Of a stretch of DNA of 64,000 nt, positions 32,388-46,000 are shown one piece after another. The stretch is from NCBI GenBank assembly GCA_949152475.1, contig OX424567.1, positions 20,795,402 to 20,859,401 of the forward strand, given 5' to 3'. The translations under genes and the position numbers were made by a program. The DNA is from Terebella lapidaria (Eukaryota > Annelida > Polychaeta > Terebellida > Terebellidae). The notes under the pieces were generated by a model. That model saw nothing but the letters and a program-made list of their open reading frames with translations. It was not told where the DNA came from and made no database searches. Each line of letters begins with the position of its first letter. Position 1 is the first letter of the stretch.

Positions 32388-33987
32388 GTAGGTGTACCAT
32401 AGGCCTAAATCGGGATGAATGGGGGGGGGGGGGCTAGGTAGGTCATAGAAGGATTCTCATTGAGCTGAATGTTGAATGTTGGACTTTTGCAGTAATACAG
32501 TATTCGATATACATTACAACATAGTCAACGATATATCGTGGCGCAATTATGATGGATAACACGAAACGATGCACAACCTACCACTTGAAGAATAACTGGG
32601 AAAAAAATGAATATTTTATCTAACAAAAAAATCGGGGGTCTACTTTATAAGGGGTTGGGCAAAAAATGCAAAACGGTGTATGATTTATTGTGGCTTGGAA
32701 TCATGGAGATAACAAGAATCGTTAAGTAGTATCTCATTTATATAATCTGCATATCAATTAGCTCTTGGATTTTAATCTTTATTTTCAAAGCGCTGTAACT
32801 TGTGAACCAAATCATAACATCGACTCGCAGTGAAAATCATACTGTTTACCTGAAAGACCGCTTTCATCTACATAATGTTGATGCCGGTTTTCGTTGTTGC
32901 TCTGTTATAGTATATGACTCTTGTGCCTGTCATATTCAAGGCTCTCTACCACGGTCCTTTCGAGTCGCGGCTTGTTGTACGGAATTCTCAAAAATGTATA
33001 GGCTTGGTTCCGCAGCAAGGGCTGGGTTGTGTTATGGCAGCCTGGAAAAAAGTCCACGTGCAAGTAATGTTAGGGCTCCTAACGTATCAATATATGTCCA
33101 CGCAAGTTAATGAAGACGCAAGTTTTAATGGGTATGCCCAGTTAGAATCCTGCACCATAACCAGAAACAAATATATCTTTTTTTAAATATCAAAAAGAAT
33201 TAACCACGCCTGTGCATGGAATTCGCCAGGTCCTTGCATATTTGCGTTAACACTGAAATAATCGGGTTTCTCCATTGTTGTAATTGATGAGCAAGTTAGA
33301 TATACCCCAGAGTAGCGACTGTAACCCTATTACTACTTATAAAGACGCGAAATCATTAGTTTTTTTTTTTCATTTGTTTTGGCAGTGAAAAATTATATGG
33401 CATGAGTGACTGAAAACCAGGCCCATGCTTGCCAACCATGAAGCCCATGCATGGCAAAAACCAGGCCTACGATTTTTGGGAGAAATTCCATAGGTTTACA
33501 CCAATTTCGCCAAATACTGTGGATGCTTCGAGGGTTTGGGCTTCCTTCCATATTAATCTTAAGAAAATTTTTCCGAAAATCGAAATTTCAATGATGATGA
33601 TGCACTACAGTTTTCGAATCTTGCAGCAAAATAACACATTGATGATGTGATGAAAACGTGGTCAGATATGCTCAGAATCGCTCTCAGAAAGAACAGAATG
33701 CAAAAATTTCTCGGGGGCTTACGGCGCCCCCAGAACCGGGTGTCCCCAGACCGTTTCAGCTTTGCTCGCTGCGCTCGCTCGCCCATTTCTCACAAACCCT
33801 AAAACTTTTAGCAAAACGCACCCCTACATATTATATCGTCCTACGGCCCTGTATAATCTTAAGTAATGGCTACTGCATATGTATTATCATCCCTGTACAT
33901 GTATATTTTATTATCATGAAAAAAATTGAAAAAAAATACTTAACTTGTACGCACTCGACGAGCGCGCCGTGTTCTGAATAGAACCAG

Positions 33988-34068
<81 letters not shown>

Positions 34069-37000
34069 AATCCAGTGGCACATATTTTTACTATTTAAGA
34101 CTAGTTTCAATGATTTCGAGAATATATTCCAGCAACATTGAAAAATAATATTTACTTCGAGTGATCGAGTGAACCATCATAGGGGCATCGTTTATGAAAT
34201 TGCCCAAGCTACAACACTGTGACAATGTTCTATTCGAACTTACTACCATAACCTCTTCAAGAAATTTGACTGCTTTCATATTCGACAGTATGATTGACCT
34301 TAGAATTAGTTATATGTGCAAAAACATGACCATGTTTGAGAAATGCTACTCAAAATATGTCCCTTGGACAAAAATACACAATGAAACGACACATGTCAAC
34401 TGCATGATTAAACGTGTTTCTTGCGAATTTATGCGCGTCTGACTTTTTTAGCTTGATGTTCAACTTCATCCACATGTGTTACATAATACTTATTTGAAGA
34501 AGTTCTGGCCCAAAAATCGACCCGGCTCGGACATAAAATGGGAATGGCGATGCTTTCGGGTCTTTACCCAGACTTCTAATACCAATTGAAATTTCAGTTT
34601 TTGGATCACCATAAGATGAATATACAGTAAAACCTGTCACTGCTTCCGTCTTCAATTTCTTCGCTACCAGCTCATAAAAGTTCCGTCTTCAATTTCTTCG
34701 CTACCAGCTCATAAAAGTTCCAATTTCGACGAAAAGAGGCTATTCATAATTTTATAGCGACGAGTTAATTTTTCAAATCGCATATGAAGACAACAGTATG
34801 CCCTAGATGAAAAAAAAATAAAGCATATATATATATAACTCGACAAACGCCGCGATGTTCAGCCAGACGTACACAAATTCAGACATGCAAAAAAAGTTTC
34901 CTCTAGTGGTTTCCATGGGAGGGTCAAATGTATCATCAAGATATCTATATATGGAATATATATATATGGTTGATGGGACAAGAGGGTGAACGATGCATTG
35001 CGTTGTTAAAACTTTGGAATGGTTGAAAACAAATCACATTTTTTGCAATAACACCAAAAATGCATGGGTGTCCTCATATAGATTACCTGAACTGAAACTA
35101 TACTCGTCGGAACAAGTTTTCATTGAATACGAATATTTGTCGTTTAAAGCCATCAATATGTGAACCGATGTAGTGTTAAAAGACTTGACATTATAATTGC
35201 ATTAAATTACATTACTACTTGTGTTGCAGGTTGAATATAGTACACTCTAATGTACTATGCACTTATACAGGTCCATTTTGCATGAAATCAATGGATGGTA
35301 TTTATTTTCAGCGATATTTTACTGGGTGGCACAGGTTGTTGGTGGCATAGCAGGGGCCGGTTTTGCTTATGCGTAAGCACTTGATTTTTTGGCACATTTT
35401 TTGTTCGTTATGGACCACAGGTAAACAATAAGAGACAATATTGAATATTAATTTGCAATCGTGCAAGAGTGTAGATTGAATGTTAACCTCAATTCATTCA
35501 TCTCAACCATGCAGAGTAACACCGTCAGTTTATCGGGACAACCTGGCGGTCACGGCCCTTGGCCCTGGCATGCGGCCCTGGCAGGGCTTCCTGGTCGAGA
35601 CCTGGATCACTTGCATCCTAGTGACCACCTTCCTTGGGGCTACCAACGCCAGACGCAAGGGTGGAAACCTCGTCATACCCCCGCTCATCATTGGGCTGGC
35701 AATTGCTCTTGGCATCATGGCCGCGGTAAGGAAACAAATAATCTCGATCTGCAGTTACGGTTATCGGTGTTCTAGCAATGCAGTACGACGAAACGCTTGA
35801 CAATTTAATTTACTGCTACGGTAGTCGGTGTTCCAGCAGTGTAGTACCACAAAACACTTTATTGTCGCCTCCATCAGGACTGGAGGCGACATACTCAAAT
35901 ACGATTACAATCAATACTATGGTTAGAGTTTCTAGCTGGGGTGTACGGCAAAATGGGTCAGAGGGCTTGATATAAATATAATTTAGATATCAGAAGTATA
36001 GTAAAATGTGATAGCATATATATAAATATTTGCAGGCAATTTTAAGGAGGAATGGCAATGAGCATTAGACGTTAAACAACTTGAAAGTAACATGATTCTC
36101 GGCTATGTAGGCCTACTTAAGTCTTGCCAGTTGTGTACGGCAGCCTATTAGGGCCATACGACTTCGTTTTTTTTTCAACTTGAATATTCAAGATGACAAG
36201 TTGAGTATTCAAGATAACAACTTGAATATTCAAGATGTGTAACTTGAATATTCAAGAGGACAAGTTGAATATTCAAGTTAACAAGTTCAAGTTAACTACT
36301 TAAGTCTTGCCAGTTGTGTACGGCAGCCTATTAGGGCCATACGACTTCGTTTTTTTTTCAACTTGAATATTCAGGATGACAAGTTGAATATTCAAGATAA
36401 CTTGAATATTCAAGATGTGTAGCTTGAATATTCAAGAAAACAAGTTGAATATTCAAGATGTGTAACTTGAATATTCACGATGACAAGTTGAATATACAAG
36501 TTAACAAGTTGAATAATCAAGATGACAACTTGAATATTCAAGATAGCAACTTGAATATTCACTTGACGTCTTGAATATTCAAGATGACAACTTGAATATT
36601 CAAGATGATAAGTTGAATATTCAAGAAGACGTAAGCCATATATGATCCATCGTTTGGTGACCTTGACCCACAATCACTTTGAGTGCTTAAACTAAAATCT
36701 GTGTCCACCACATAATGTATTTAAATTGTTCTTTGGAGACAAAACTCCTGAAGATAAAACTAAGATGTGCTATGAATCAGTGAGAATCATTAATCTGGTG
36801 TATTTTCTGGTGACCTTGAGTGATCGAACTCAATATAATATTATGAGAATGTGATAATTCATTTAACAAGATAGATGTTATTACAGTATCTATGTATCTA
36901 TGACTTTCTGACACACACATTACTAAGTGGTACATTGTACTTTCATACGGCAGCCTATTAGGGCCATACGACTTCTTTTTTTTAACTTGAATATTCAAGA

Positions 37001-40000
37001 TGAAAAGTTGAATATTCAAGATGTCAAGTTGAGTATTCAAGATGTCAAGTTGAATATTGAAGATGTCAAGTTGAATATTGAAGATGATAAGTTGAAAATT
37101 CAACATGATGCAACTTGAACATTCAATATAATATGCTGAATATTCAAGATAACAAGTTGAATATTCAAGATATATTATCAAGTTGAATTTTCGAGAAAAT
37201 AACTTGTATATTCAAGATATTGTAATGTTGGAATATTCATGATAGCATGTTGAATATTCAAGATGAACAGTTGAACATTCAAGATGAACAATTTCAAAAC
37301 TCGTGATGTCAAACTGGAAGTCAATAACATAGGACCAATGGTCCTGCAGCTTACCAGTGATTAATCGATACATTTCAGCAATCATACACATACATAATGT
37401 ATTCTTATGCCTTAATGTACAATGTAGCACTTAGAAATGTGTGTCGCAAAGTCATAAATACATAGATACTGTGATATCATCTATCTTGTTGAATGAATTA
37501 TCACATTCTCATTGAGTTTGATCTGAAGGTCACCAGAAAATGTACAAGATTAAAGATTCTCACTTGTTCATAGCACATCTTAGTTCTATCTTCAAGAGTT
37601 TCGTTTCCAAAGAACAATTCAAATACATTATGTGGTGGACATAGCCTTGCGTTTGATCACTCAAGGTCATTGTGGGTCAAGGTCACCAAAAGATGGATCA
37701 TATGGCTTTCGCCTTCTTGAATATTCAAGTTGTCATCTTGACTATTCAAGATGTCAAGTTGAATATTCAAGTTGCTATCTTGAATATTCAATTTGTCATC
37801 TTGAATAGTCAACTTGTCATCTTGAATATTCAAGGTACACATCTTGAATATTCAACTTGTCATCTTGAATATTCAAGTTAGACATCTTGAATATTGAACT
37901 TGTCATCTTGAATATTGAACTTGTCATCTTGAATATTCAACTTGACATTTTGAATATTCAACTCGTCATCTTGAATATTCAAGTTTAAAAAAAAGAAGTC
38001 GTATGGCCCTAATAGGCTGCCGTACGTAGACCTACTGTGGACAGGTAAACGGAAAAGTATGTTCGATCGTTTCAATTTCATATACTCGACAGACATCACA
38101 GCATCATTGTGATGCTGCCTTTGTATATACCAATTAACGTGCAACATCTAGGCCTACTTCGAGAATTTCTGTGCTCGAGCGCCCTCACACAAAAGCGGTG
38201 ATATAATGATCTCGCCACTCCTATCCTAAAATCCCTCGCGGCAAGATGGCCGTGCTACCGGAAATGCTAGGCCGTGTTACCAGAAACAGTATTCCACAAA
38301 CTGATAGATAATAGTACGGCGGGACGCCGTACAAAAACGGCCCATGGATAGATGCGTGGTCCGGTCCTGCAATAGTACCGCAGTATTTGTTTTAAAAAAA
38401 ATTAGTGTCAACATAGCATATATCACGGACTTATAAAGTTGCCAGATATCTCACGGATTTGACTATGCAAACTCAAAATATACCAAATATAATTTAATAT
38501 ATACACCTGTAGACCATCCAAATGATTCCATTGAATGGATGAGAAGTTATTTCATGGCTCTGACACATCAGTTGGCACATACACTGTATGAAGTGTATTT
38601 CATGACAAATTGATCCAACACGAAAATCCCGGGTTTTCAGGCCCTTCGGTAGCCGTTTTTTTGCATGGACCAGTACCAAGCTGTAAGCGGGAATCGAGCA
38701 AGAGGCAATCACTAAAAAAAATATATAGTCCAGTTTTGTGAATTGTTTTCAAATTTTCTTCATGCCTGACAACCGCAAAATATTGCGAGTACTTCGAAAG
38801 ATTTGACCGATCAGACAGCGGCTCCTCTGGAATTCCCTGACTCCGCGGGGATGGCTTGTTAATATCATCATGGCTTGAGTACTGTTCCGAAAGATGTCAT
38901 TCTTGAATAAGGACGTATTGCGGACCATTGTGATAATGGTCGGGGGAAAAAGTTTGTCAAAAATCATTTGTGCACGTAACGGATCCCTTCTTATCAACCG
39001 ATATACCCAGTATACATGCGATCACGAAGTTTGGACATAATGGAATGGGCATAAAGGCATTTGCATAAAGACATATGAATCTCTTAAAATCTACACATTC
39101 TTTATGGATTTATATAGGTATGACAGTCAGTTAAAAACAGGCAAAAGGGGACGAGTGGTCAAAACCCCGCTGTTCTCTGTATCGATTTTCTACTCGGGAC
39201 TGGTGACAGGGTGCACAATGCTTTGCGGAAATATATTTTATCTTTTTTACGTTCGATGCAGTTTGACGAAATGTTTCACCCAAAAAAATGTTGTACAAGT
39301 CGAATACTATATATATATATTGTAGTGGCCGTGTACTCAATAAGCAAGATTGTGTCTCAGATCTTTATTGGCTTCAAACCGCTTCGTAAAATCTGAATAT
39401 AAAGCAAAATAAACATACATAAGTCTCATGTACCATAGTGGCATAAATGCACAAATCACACCAGTGTATATTCAATATAGTACACGGACAGCATTTTAAT
39501 CAGGAGAATGACATAGTGAGATACATCTGGCACAATAGTTGACCTTTACGAAAATATATCATATACAGAGCTCAGCTGCTCACGACGAGGATATGGGTGC
39601 CCACAATGTAGATGAATCTAAGTAAATATTTTAGTGTCAGCAACAACTTTGCACTTAGTTGAAATGTATAATAATATTTCTATGAACTGGACGCTAAATA
39701 ATTCACTCCTGTGGCCTACTATAAGGACATTGGGTTCATTTCTTTGACATTTTAAGACTTTCGGCATTCGACAAACAAAATTCTCACATGGCTACTGATA
39801 AAACACATATTCGATAAACAATTCAAACCAAGCCGTTACAACGCGGAAAATATCGATACCCGCTAGGTGACGCCACCTCCTGGTGTATCGTCAGTCGTCA
39901 GAAATTAGTTCACCGGTTAGGTACCTTTACATGTATAGATGTGAATAATGGAGCCTAAGCGTACAAGTCAAGTTTATGTACCACGTTAAAACGAGCTATC

Positions 40001-43000
40001 GTGCATAGGGCTTTCGAATTGATCTGGGTCTGGAAAGGGTCTGGAAATTGTCCCTGATCTCGTTATTCACAGAATAGTGTGGCGATTTTGCCCTAAGCAC
40101 GCGGCAGGTGATTGTAAACATAAAAGCCATTTATGTGGCCTTTCTGTACTTGGCCTTGTTTTGACATGCTCCGTTCGAGCGTGCGTTGCCACGGCGACGT
40201 ATTGTAATTTACGCTCCAGTAAACTATAACAATGGATCGATTTAACCTCGCGTGCGCCCTGCAGTTTCTGGTGTATTATATATACACTGGAAGCGACTCG
40301 TTCGAGGAGATTGTCCAAGATCGAGACTAGGACGCACACGAGGCTCGCCATGAGCTTTGTGTTCCCTGGGTCTGAGTAGTGGGCTCCTAGAGCCCTGGGG
40401 ACGATTTCCGTGGGGAGGCCCGGGCTGGGAGAGACGAGTTGCTGACTCGGGGGCCTTCGGCCCTGTGGATCGCCAGCTCTCTCCCTTCCCGGGACATGTG
40501 ACAGAGGCTCTGGCCAGCATGTCGGACTGTACGGGGTTCCGTCCCCGAGGCAGACCGCGGCTCGCCAGGCCCCGCCAGTTAACACCGTGGTGATGAACCA
40601 GTTTCTGAACGGTGTCCGTAGGCCTGGGAGTGTCGGGTGGGCTGTTACCTGGTTACCGTTAATGATGAAGTAGTTACCGTGTCCGCCGCGACCTCCGGTG
40701 AGCGGCCCTGCCGCGAGGATCCGGAATAGCGGATGCGCGTCCGCAAGGACTCGGATGAGAGAGGACTATCCTCGAGGATCCCGAAGAGCGGACGGTAGTC
40801 AATAACTTTACATTGGTGCCGTGACCAGGATCAGTCCGACAGTGTTCCATCGCAGCCTACCGTCACAGTGTTGTCGCCTCCTTAGTCCCTGGGGATCGCC
40901 CGCTCCTCAAGGACGTCTCGAAAAAATGACGAGAGCGAAAGAGAAGGCCAAAGATAAGGCCGATGAATCCAAGGGGAGGGATAAGGGTGGAAGTGTCGCG
41001 GACCACACCCGGTCACGCGACAGCCCCCGTGAGACGTCTCCGGACGACTCCGGCGGCCGGAAGGAACGCGCGGAAACCTCCGTGGACAAGACCCCGTCCG
41101 CGGAGACGACTCCGGCGTCCCTGGCTCCGTCTTCGGACGTAGAGTCGGGCCCCGCGGGGCCGCAGCAGGAGTTGCCGTCAAGGCCGGACCTTGACGTGTT
41201 AGGCGCGGTGGGTGGAGCTGGCAACGGCTCTACGCCGCGCCCGCCCGCGCCCAGAACAGATCCGTGGCAATCGGCACCCTTCCATAAGACGCCTTCGAGC
41301 GTCCGGAATCGAGCGCCGATGCATGCGGGTCCTTCTGGACGAGCGGACCAGTCTTACCAGATGCCGCACCCGGCCGGGTGGGCTCCCTCGCGGGCCTCTG
41401 GCATGGGTTCTGGTCGGTCCGCACCGGGCAGTGTGGTGGATCAGCTCACCGACGCGCTTGGCGAGCTGGCTCCCCTCGGGCGCTATGACCGCGCCCGGTC
41501 GCCCCATCAGGGACGATCAGACCGGCGGAACCGCTCCCCTTCTCCGCTGTCACAAGGCAACTCGGGGCCTTTGACGGAGAGGGAGAGGTGGCTGATATCC
41601 GAGGCGCTTGTACTGTTCAAGCGGAATCAGCTGCATTCGAGCGTTGACCCGTCGGTCACCCTAAGTCCGGGGATGTCTGGGCCAGTAGCCCCTCCCCAAG
41701 TCCTGCCGAGTCCGCAGGCGCCAGTGGCCCCCGCAATGGGACCCGCGCCTGCCCCGCGGCTCGGAGGCACCACGTTGGCGACCGCGTCGACCGTTCCGAC
41801 GGTTGGAGCGCAAGCCGCGTGGTCGACTTACCCTGGCACGTACAGTGTGTCGGACGGGCAGTGGCAACAGGCGGCTTCGGCCCCAAGCTTTGCCGCCCCT
41901 TCTGGAGCCTACCCAGTAGGTTCGATGGGAGCCCCGCCCGCACCTAGCCAGAGTGGGTTTTCAGCGGGAATGATCCCGGCGGCAAACGTGAGCTTCCCTG
42001 CTCCTATGTCCGCGGCGTCGATGTTTGCTCCGGCAGACTCCGCCGCAGGCGTGGGAAGCGCGCGGAACTTGCCGCAGTACACGGACGACCCCGGAGCCGG
42101 GACCGCACGTCGGGCGCGTAACAAACGCGATGACGGGCCCGACCACTCTTCGTGGCGGAAACGGTTCAACGGGGATAACGCCGACTTGGAGGACTACTTG
42201 CTCCAGGTATGGCGTACCGCCGTGTACGAAGGATGGTCCCAGCCTGAGGCTGGACACGTCCTCGCGGGGAGCCTGGAAGGGAAAGCTCTCCGCGTGATGC
42301 CGTGTCTGCCGGTAGGAACAGTGACGTTCGGCGAGGTTGCTCGTCAACTTCGCCTGCTGTTCCCGCCGACGACCAATCGGCGGCAGTCTGAACGAGAGTT
42401 CAAGGCGCGTATCCGCCAGCCGACTGAGTCCGTGACAGACTATGCGTACGGCTTACGCATACTCGGCCGGAAAGCCTTCCCGGACATGGACTCCAGACGG
42501 TTCGAGACGATGCTGATCGATCAGTTCATCGATGGCCAGCCTTACCACCTAGCGTACGGGCTGGCCACCCATGAAAAGCGATCGATGGAGGAGGCGATAG
42601 ACTCCGCGCTTGCGCTTGAGATGGCTGTCCGTCCTAGACAGTTGCCTCCAGCCTCGGCTCCGGCCCCGGCTGTACCCGCGCAGGTGGCGACTCCTCCTCC
42701 GGTCAAGGCATCGCAGGTAACCCCGTGGCAGGACCCGGTCGTCCGGGAACCCGCCAGGGAACCTACCCAGCAGTGGGTTAGTGCGCCGGCACCCTCTACA
42801 GGGGCGCCCGCACCTGCGGCACCGGTCGCCGCGCCGCACTCGCCTTCGGACGAGTGCGACATAGAGGAATACGACCTCGGCGCCGCGCAGATGATTGCGC
42901 ACTGCGCCGGGCTCGAAGCTCCGGGAGCCGCAGAATGTTGCGCGTTCACCTCCGGACCAGCTCAGAACCGTCCCTGCTACTTCTGCGGAAAGCAGGGACA

Positions 43001-46000
43001 CTTTTGGCTGAAGTGTCCGGAGTTGTTGGAACGCCTGCGGTCGCGCGGATACCAGGGAGCTCTCCCTGGCCCGCAACGGAGGAATTCCTTCCGGTCTGGT
43101 CCTCCGGGACAGCAGAATCGGAACCCGCGGCAGGGAAACTAGATCCGGACGTGGTGGCGACCAACACTGCGTCCGGGGATAGTTGTTCGGTGGCAAACGA
43201 TGCCGCCCCACCCGCTGATGAGCAGGACGGACCCCAAGTGGATATGACTTCTCCGGAAGTAGTCCTTGGAGACCAGTCTAGCTCCTCCGCGGCTGAGGCG
43301 GATGGCGAGGACTCCGTAGATGAGCCCAGCGCGTGCGAAAGGTATCGCCCGACCTGCGCGCTGGTGAGGGACCCCTGCTGGTACCTGCCCCTGTCCTTCG
43401 GACGGGAGCCGGTCCGGTTCCTCATAGACTCAGGCTCGGAGGTGACCCTCGTGGCCGCCGGAACGTTTAGGAAGGAGCCCGCACTCCGCAACCTTGAGTT
43501 GCGAGATCCCGGACCATACAAGCTCTACGGAGCGGGAGACAACCGCATCCGTATCCATGGCATCATCGATCTGCCTATTACCCTTGGGGACAAGGTGTAT
43601 CTGACAGAGGCGATCGTGGCGGATATCGGAGCGGCCGGGATAATTGGGATGAATTTCCTACGGGTCCACCGGGTGATTGCCAACTTTAGCGCTGGCGAGT
43701 TCCGGATGGGAGAGGACACACACTTCCTCTTCCGCTCGGGCCCGATGCATTCATTCCAGATGCGGACATCGCGCACTGTAGTAGTGCCGCCGATGAGTGA
43801 GATGATCATCGAGACGAGGCCGCGGCGTCCCCGCATGCCCCTCGATGGTCGTCCGTGTATAGTGCAACCCGTGAGCAGTTTCGCCGCAGGAACTGGGCTC
43901 GTGCTGGGTGGGGCCCTGGTCATGTCCAACCCCCGCGCGATGCCCATCCTTGTGGTGAATCCTACGGATGCTCCGATTGTACTGAAGCGCGGATGCATAG
44001 CAGCTACTGCTATTCCCGCGGCTTCGAGTCGTGTCATCCCCGACGATCCGGTCTGCCGCGCTGCGTGCGCGGCGGCGGCCGCCGGAGATGATCCGTTCAC
44101 CCTGCCGGACCATTTGGAATCTAGGGTTCCGAAGGACCGGCTGGATGAAGAGCAGCGCCAAGCGCTCCGCAGACTGCTGCGGCAGTATGCGGATGTGTTC
44201 ATGGGTCCTGATGGTGCGGTTGGCAAGACTGACGTCGCCAAGCACCGCATCGACCTCGTGGACGAGCGTCCTCTCAAGCAGCGTCTTCGTCGGGCAGCAA
44301 TAGTGCACCAAGAGGTCATAGACCAGGAGGTGCAAAAGATGCTCGACTTGGACATCATCGAACCCAGTGACAGCCCTTGGGCCAGTCCGGTGGTTATGGT
44401 GAAGAAGAAGGACGGCTCGTGGAGGTTCTGCGTGGACTATCGGAAACTCAACGATGCCACGCGGAAGGACTCATATCCTCTCCCGCACATTGAGGATACC
44501 TTCGATGCCCTGGCCGGGTCGCACTATTTCTGTGCTCTGGATCTGGCCTCCGGGTATTGGCAGGTGGAGATGGAGGAGAGTGATCGGGCGAAGACTGCCT
44601 TCGTTACCAAGAACGGGCTCTACCAATTCAAGGTAATGCCGTTCGGGCTCTGTAACGCACCAGCGACGTTCGAGCGCCTCATGGAGATGGTACTCAAAGG
44701 GTTCCTCTGGAAGCGATGTATGGTCTACATCGACGATGTCGTCGTGTATGGCCGGTCGTTCGAGGAAACCCTCACCAACCTCCAGATGGTGCTCCATCGC
44801 ATCCGCGGAGCAGGGCTTAAATTGAAGCCAAGTAAGTGCGAGCTATTCGCGCAGGAAATCCTGTACTTGGGCTTCATGGTAACGGGCACCGGAGTGAGAC
44901 CAGACCCCGCAAAGGTGGCGGCCGTGCAGAAATGGCCTCCGCCATGTAACGTGGCGGACGTGAGGTCCTTCTTGGGCTTCGCGAGCTACCACCGCAGGTT
45001 TATTCGCGGCTTTGCGGAGATCGCGCGTCCCCTTACTATCCTCACGGAAAAGGGCGCCGATTTTGTTTGGTCCGCCGAGCAGGCTAACGCCTTCTCGGGA
45101 CTCCGGCAGGCCTTGGTAGTGGCCCCGGTGCTGCGGCACCCTCGTCCGGACTGCGAGTTCATCTTGGACACCGACGCGAGTAACTTCGCGCTCGGCGGTG
45201 TCCTCTCGCAGATCGTGGACGGGCAAGAGCGGGTAGTAGCTTATGCGAGTGTGGCCTTGAGCCGCTCTCAAATGAACTACTGTACCACTCATCGCGAGTT
45301 GCTCGCGGTGGTTACGATGACCAAGCGCTTCCGGCACTATTTGTTGGGACGCCATTTCCGTTTGCGGACTGATCATAGTTCGCTGAGATGGCTCCTCAAC
45401 TATAGTGAGGCCGATGGCTTGGTGGCGCGGTGGCTCGTCAAACTCCAAGAGTATGACATGCAGATAGAGCACCGCGCTGGTAAGTTGCACGGCAACGCGG
45501 ACGGCCTGTCCCGTTGTCATAAGTGCAAGAATCCGGGTTGTGCAGGGATGGCACCATTCCAGCAAGCCGCGGATTCGTCCTCAGACTCGGAATTGGACGT
45601 TCCGGGGAGACCGCAGGCCGCCGCCCCCTCTAACAACACGGCGGCCGGAGCGTCTAGGGCTCATCTCCGCGCGCGGACCCGCCGATATCGGCGAGGGCGT
45701 CCCGCATATGAAGCGGAGGTGCGGCTCAGCTCCAGCGAGTCTTCCTCGAGTCCAGCGGTGTACTCCTCGTGGGTACCCTCGTCCTCTGGAGAGTCTGAGT
45801 ATGAGCGGTCCTTGCCCCCAGTGGTGATGGCCGCTGCGGCGCAGCCGGACGCGACGGATGAGGAGCCTAATTACTTGGGTGGCTACTCTCCGGCGCAGAT
45901 AGCTGCGGCGCAGAGAGCTGACAGAGCTCTGGCACCGGTAATCACAGCCCTTGAGGCCGGCCAGAAGCCCTCGAAGGATGAGCGGAAGACCTACAGGGAG

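Larger units (their letters stand above)
32388..35311. other. Aquaporin intron 1
   Basis: 2.9 kb beginning GTAGGT and ending TTTTCAG. It contains a poly(G) run near 32420, an (AT)n tract at 33989-34066, and a 37-bp tandem duplication at 34644-34717. An unclassified block at about 33700-33850 has CTCGCTGCGCTCGCTCGCC, reminiscent of transposon ends. No gene seen inside. Confidence 0.7.

Noticed and set aside
36135-38025. CRISPR-like repeat-spacer array
   Set aside because: Repeats are short palindromes with short, similar spacers in inverted arms of eukaryotic DNA, unlike CRISPR.
40821-40925. Gag start upstream of the ATG at 40926
   Set aside because: The upstream frame begins at a GTG inside the primer-binding site; the first ATG in a eukaryotic context is at 40926.
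43525-44358. 277-codon minus-strand ORF
   Set aside because: Antisense shadow of element 2 pol protease/RT region in GC-rich DNA.
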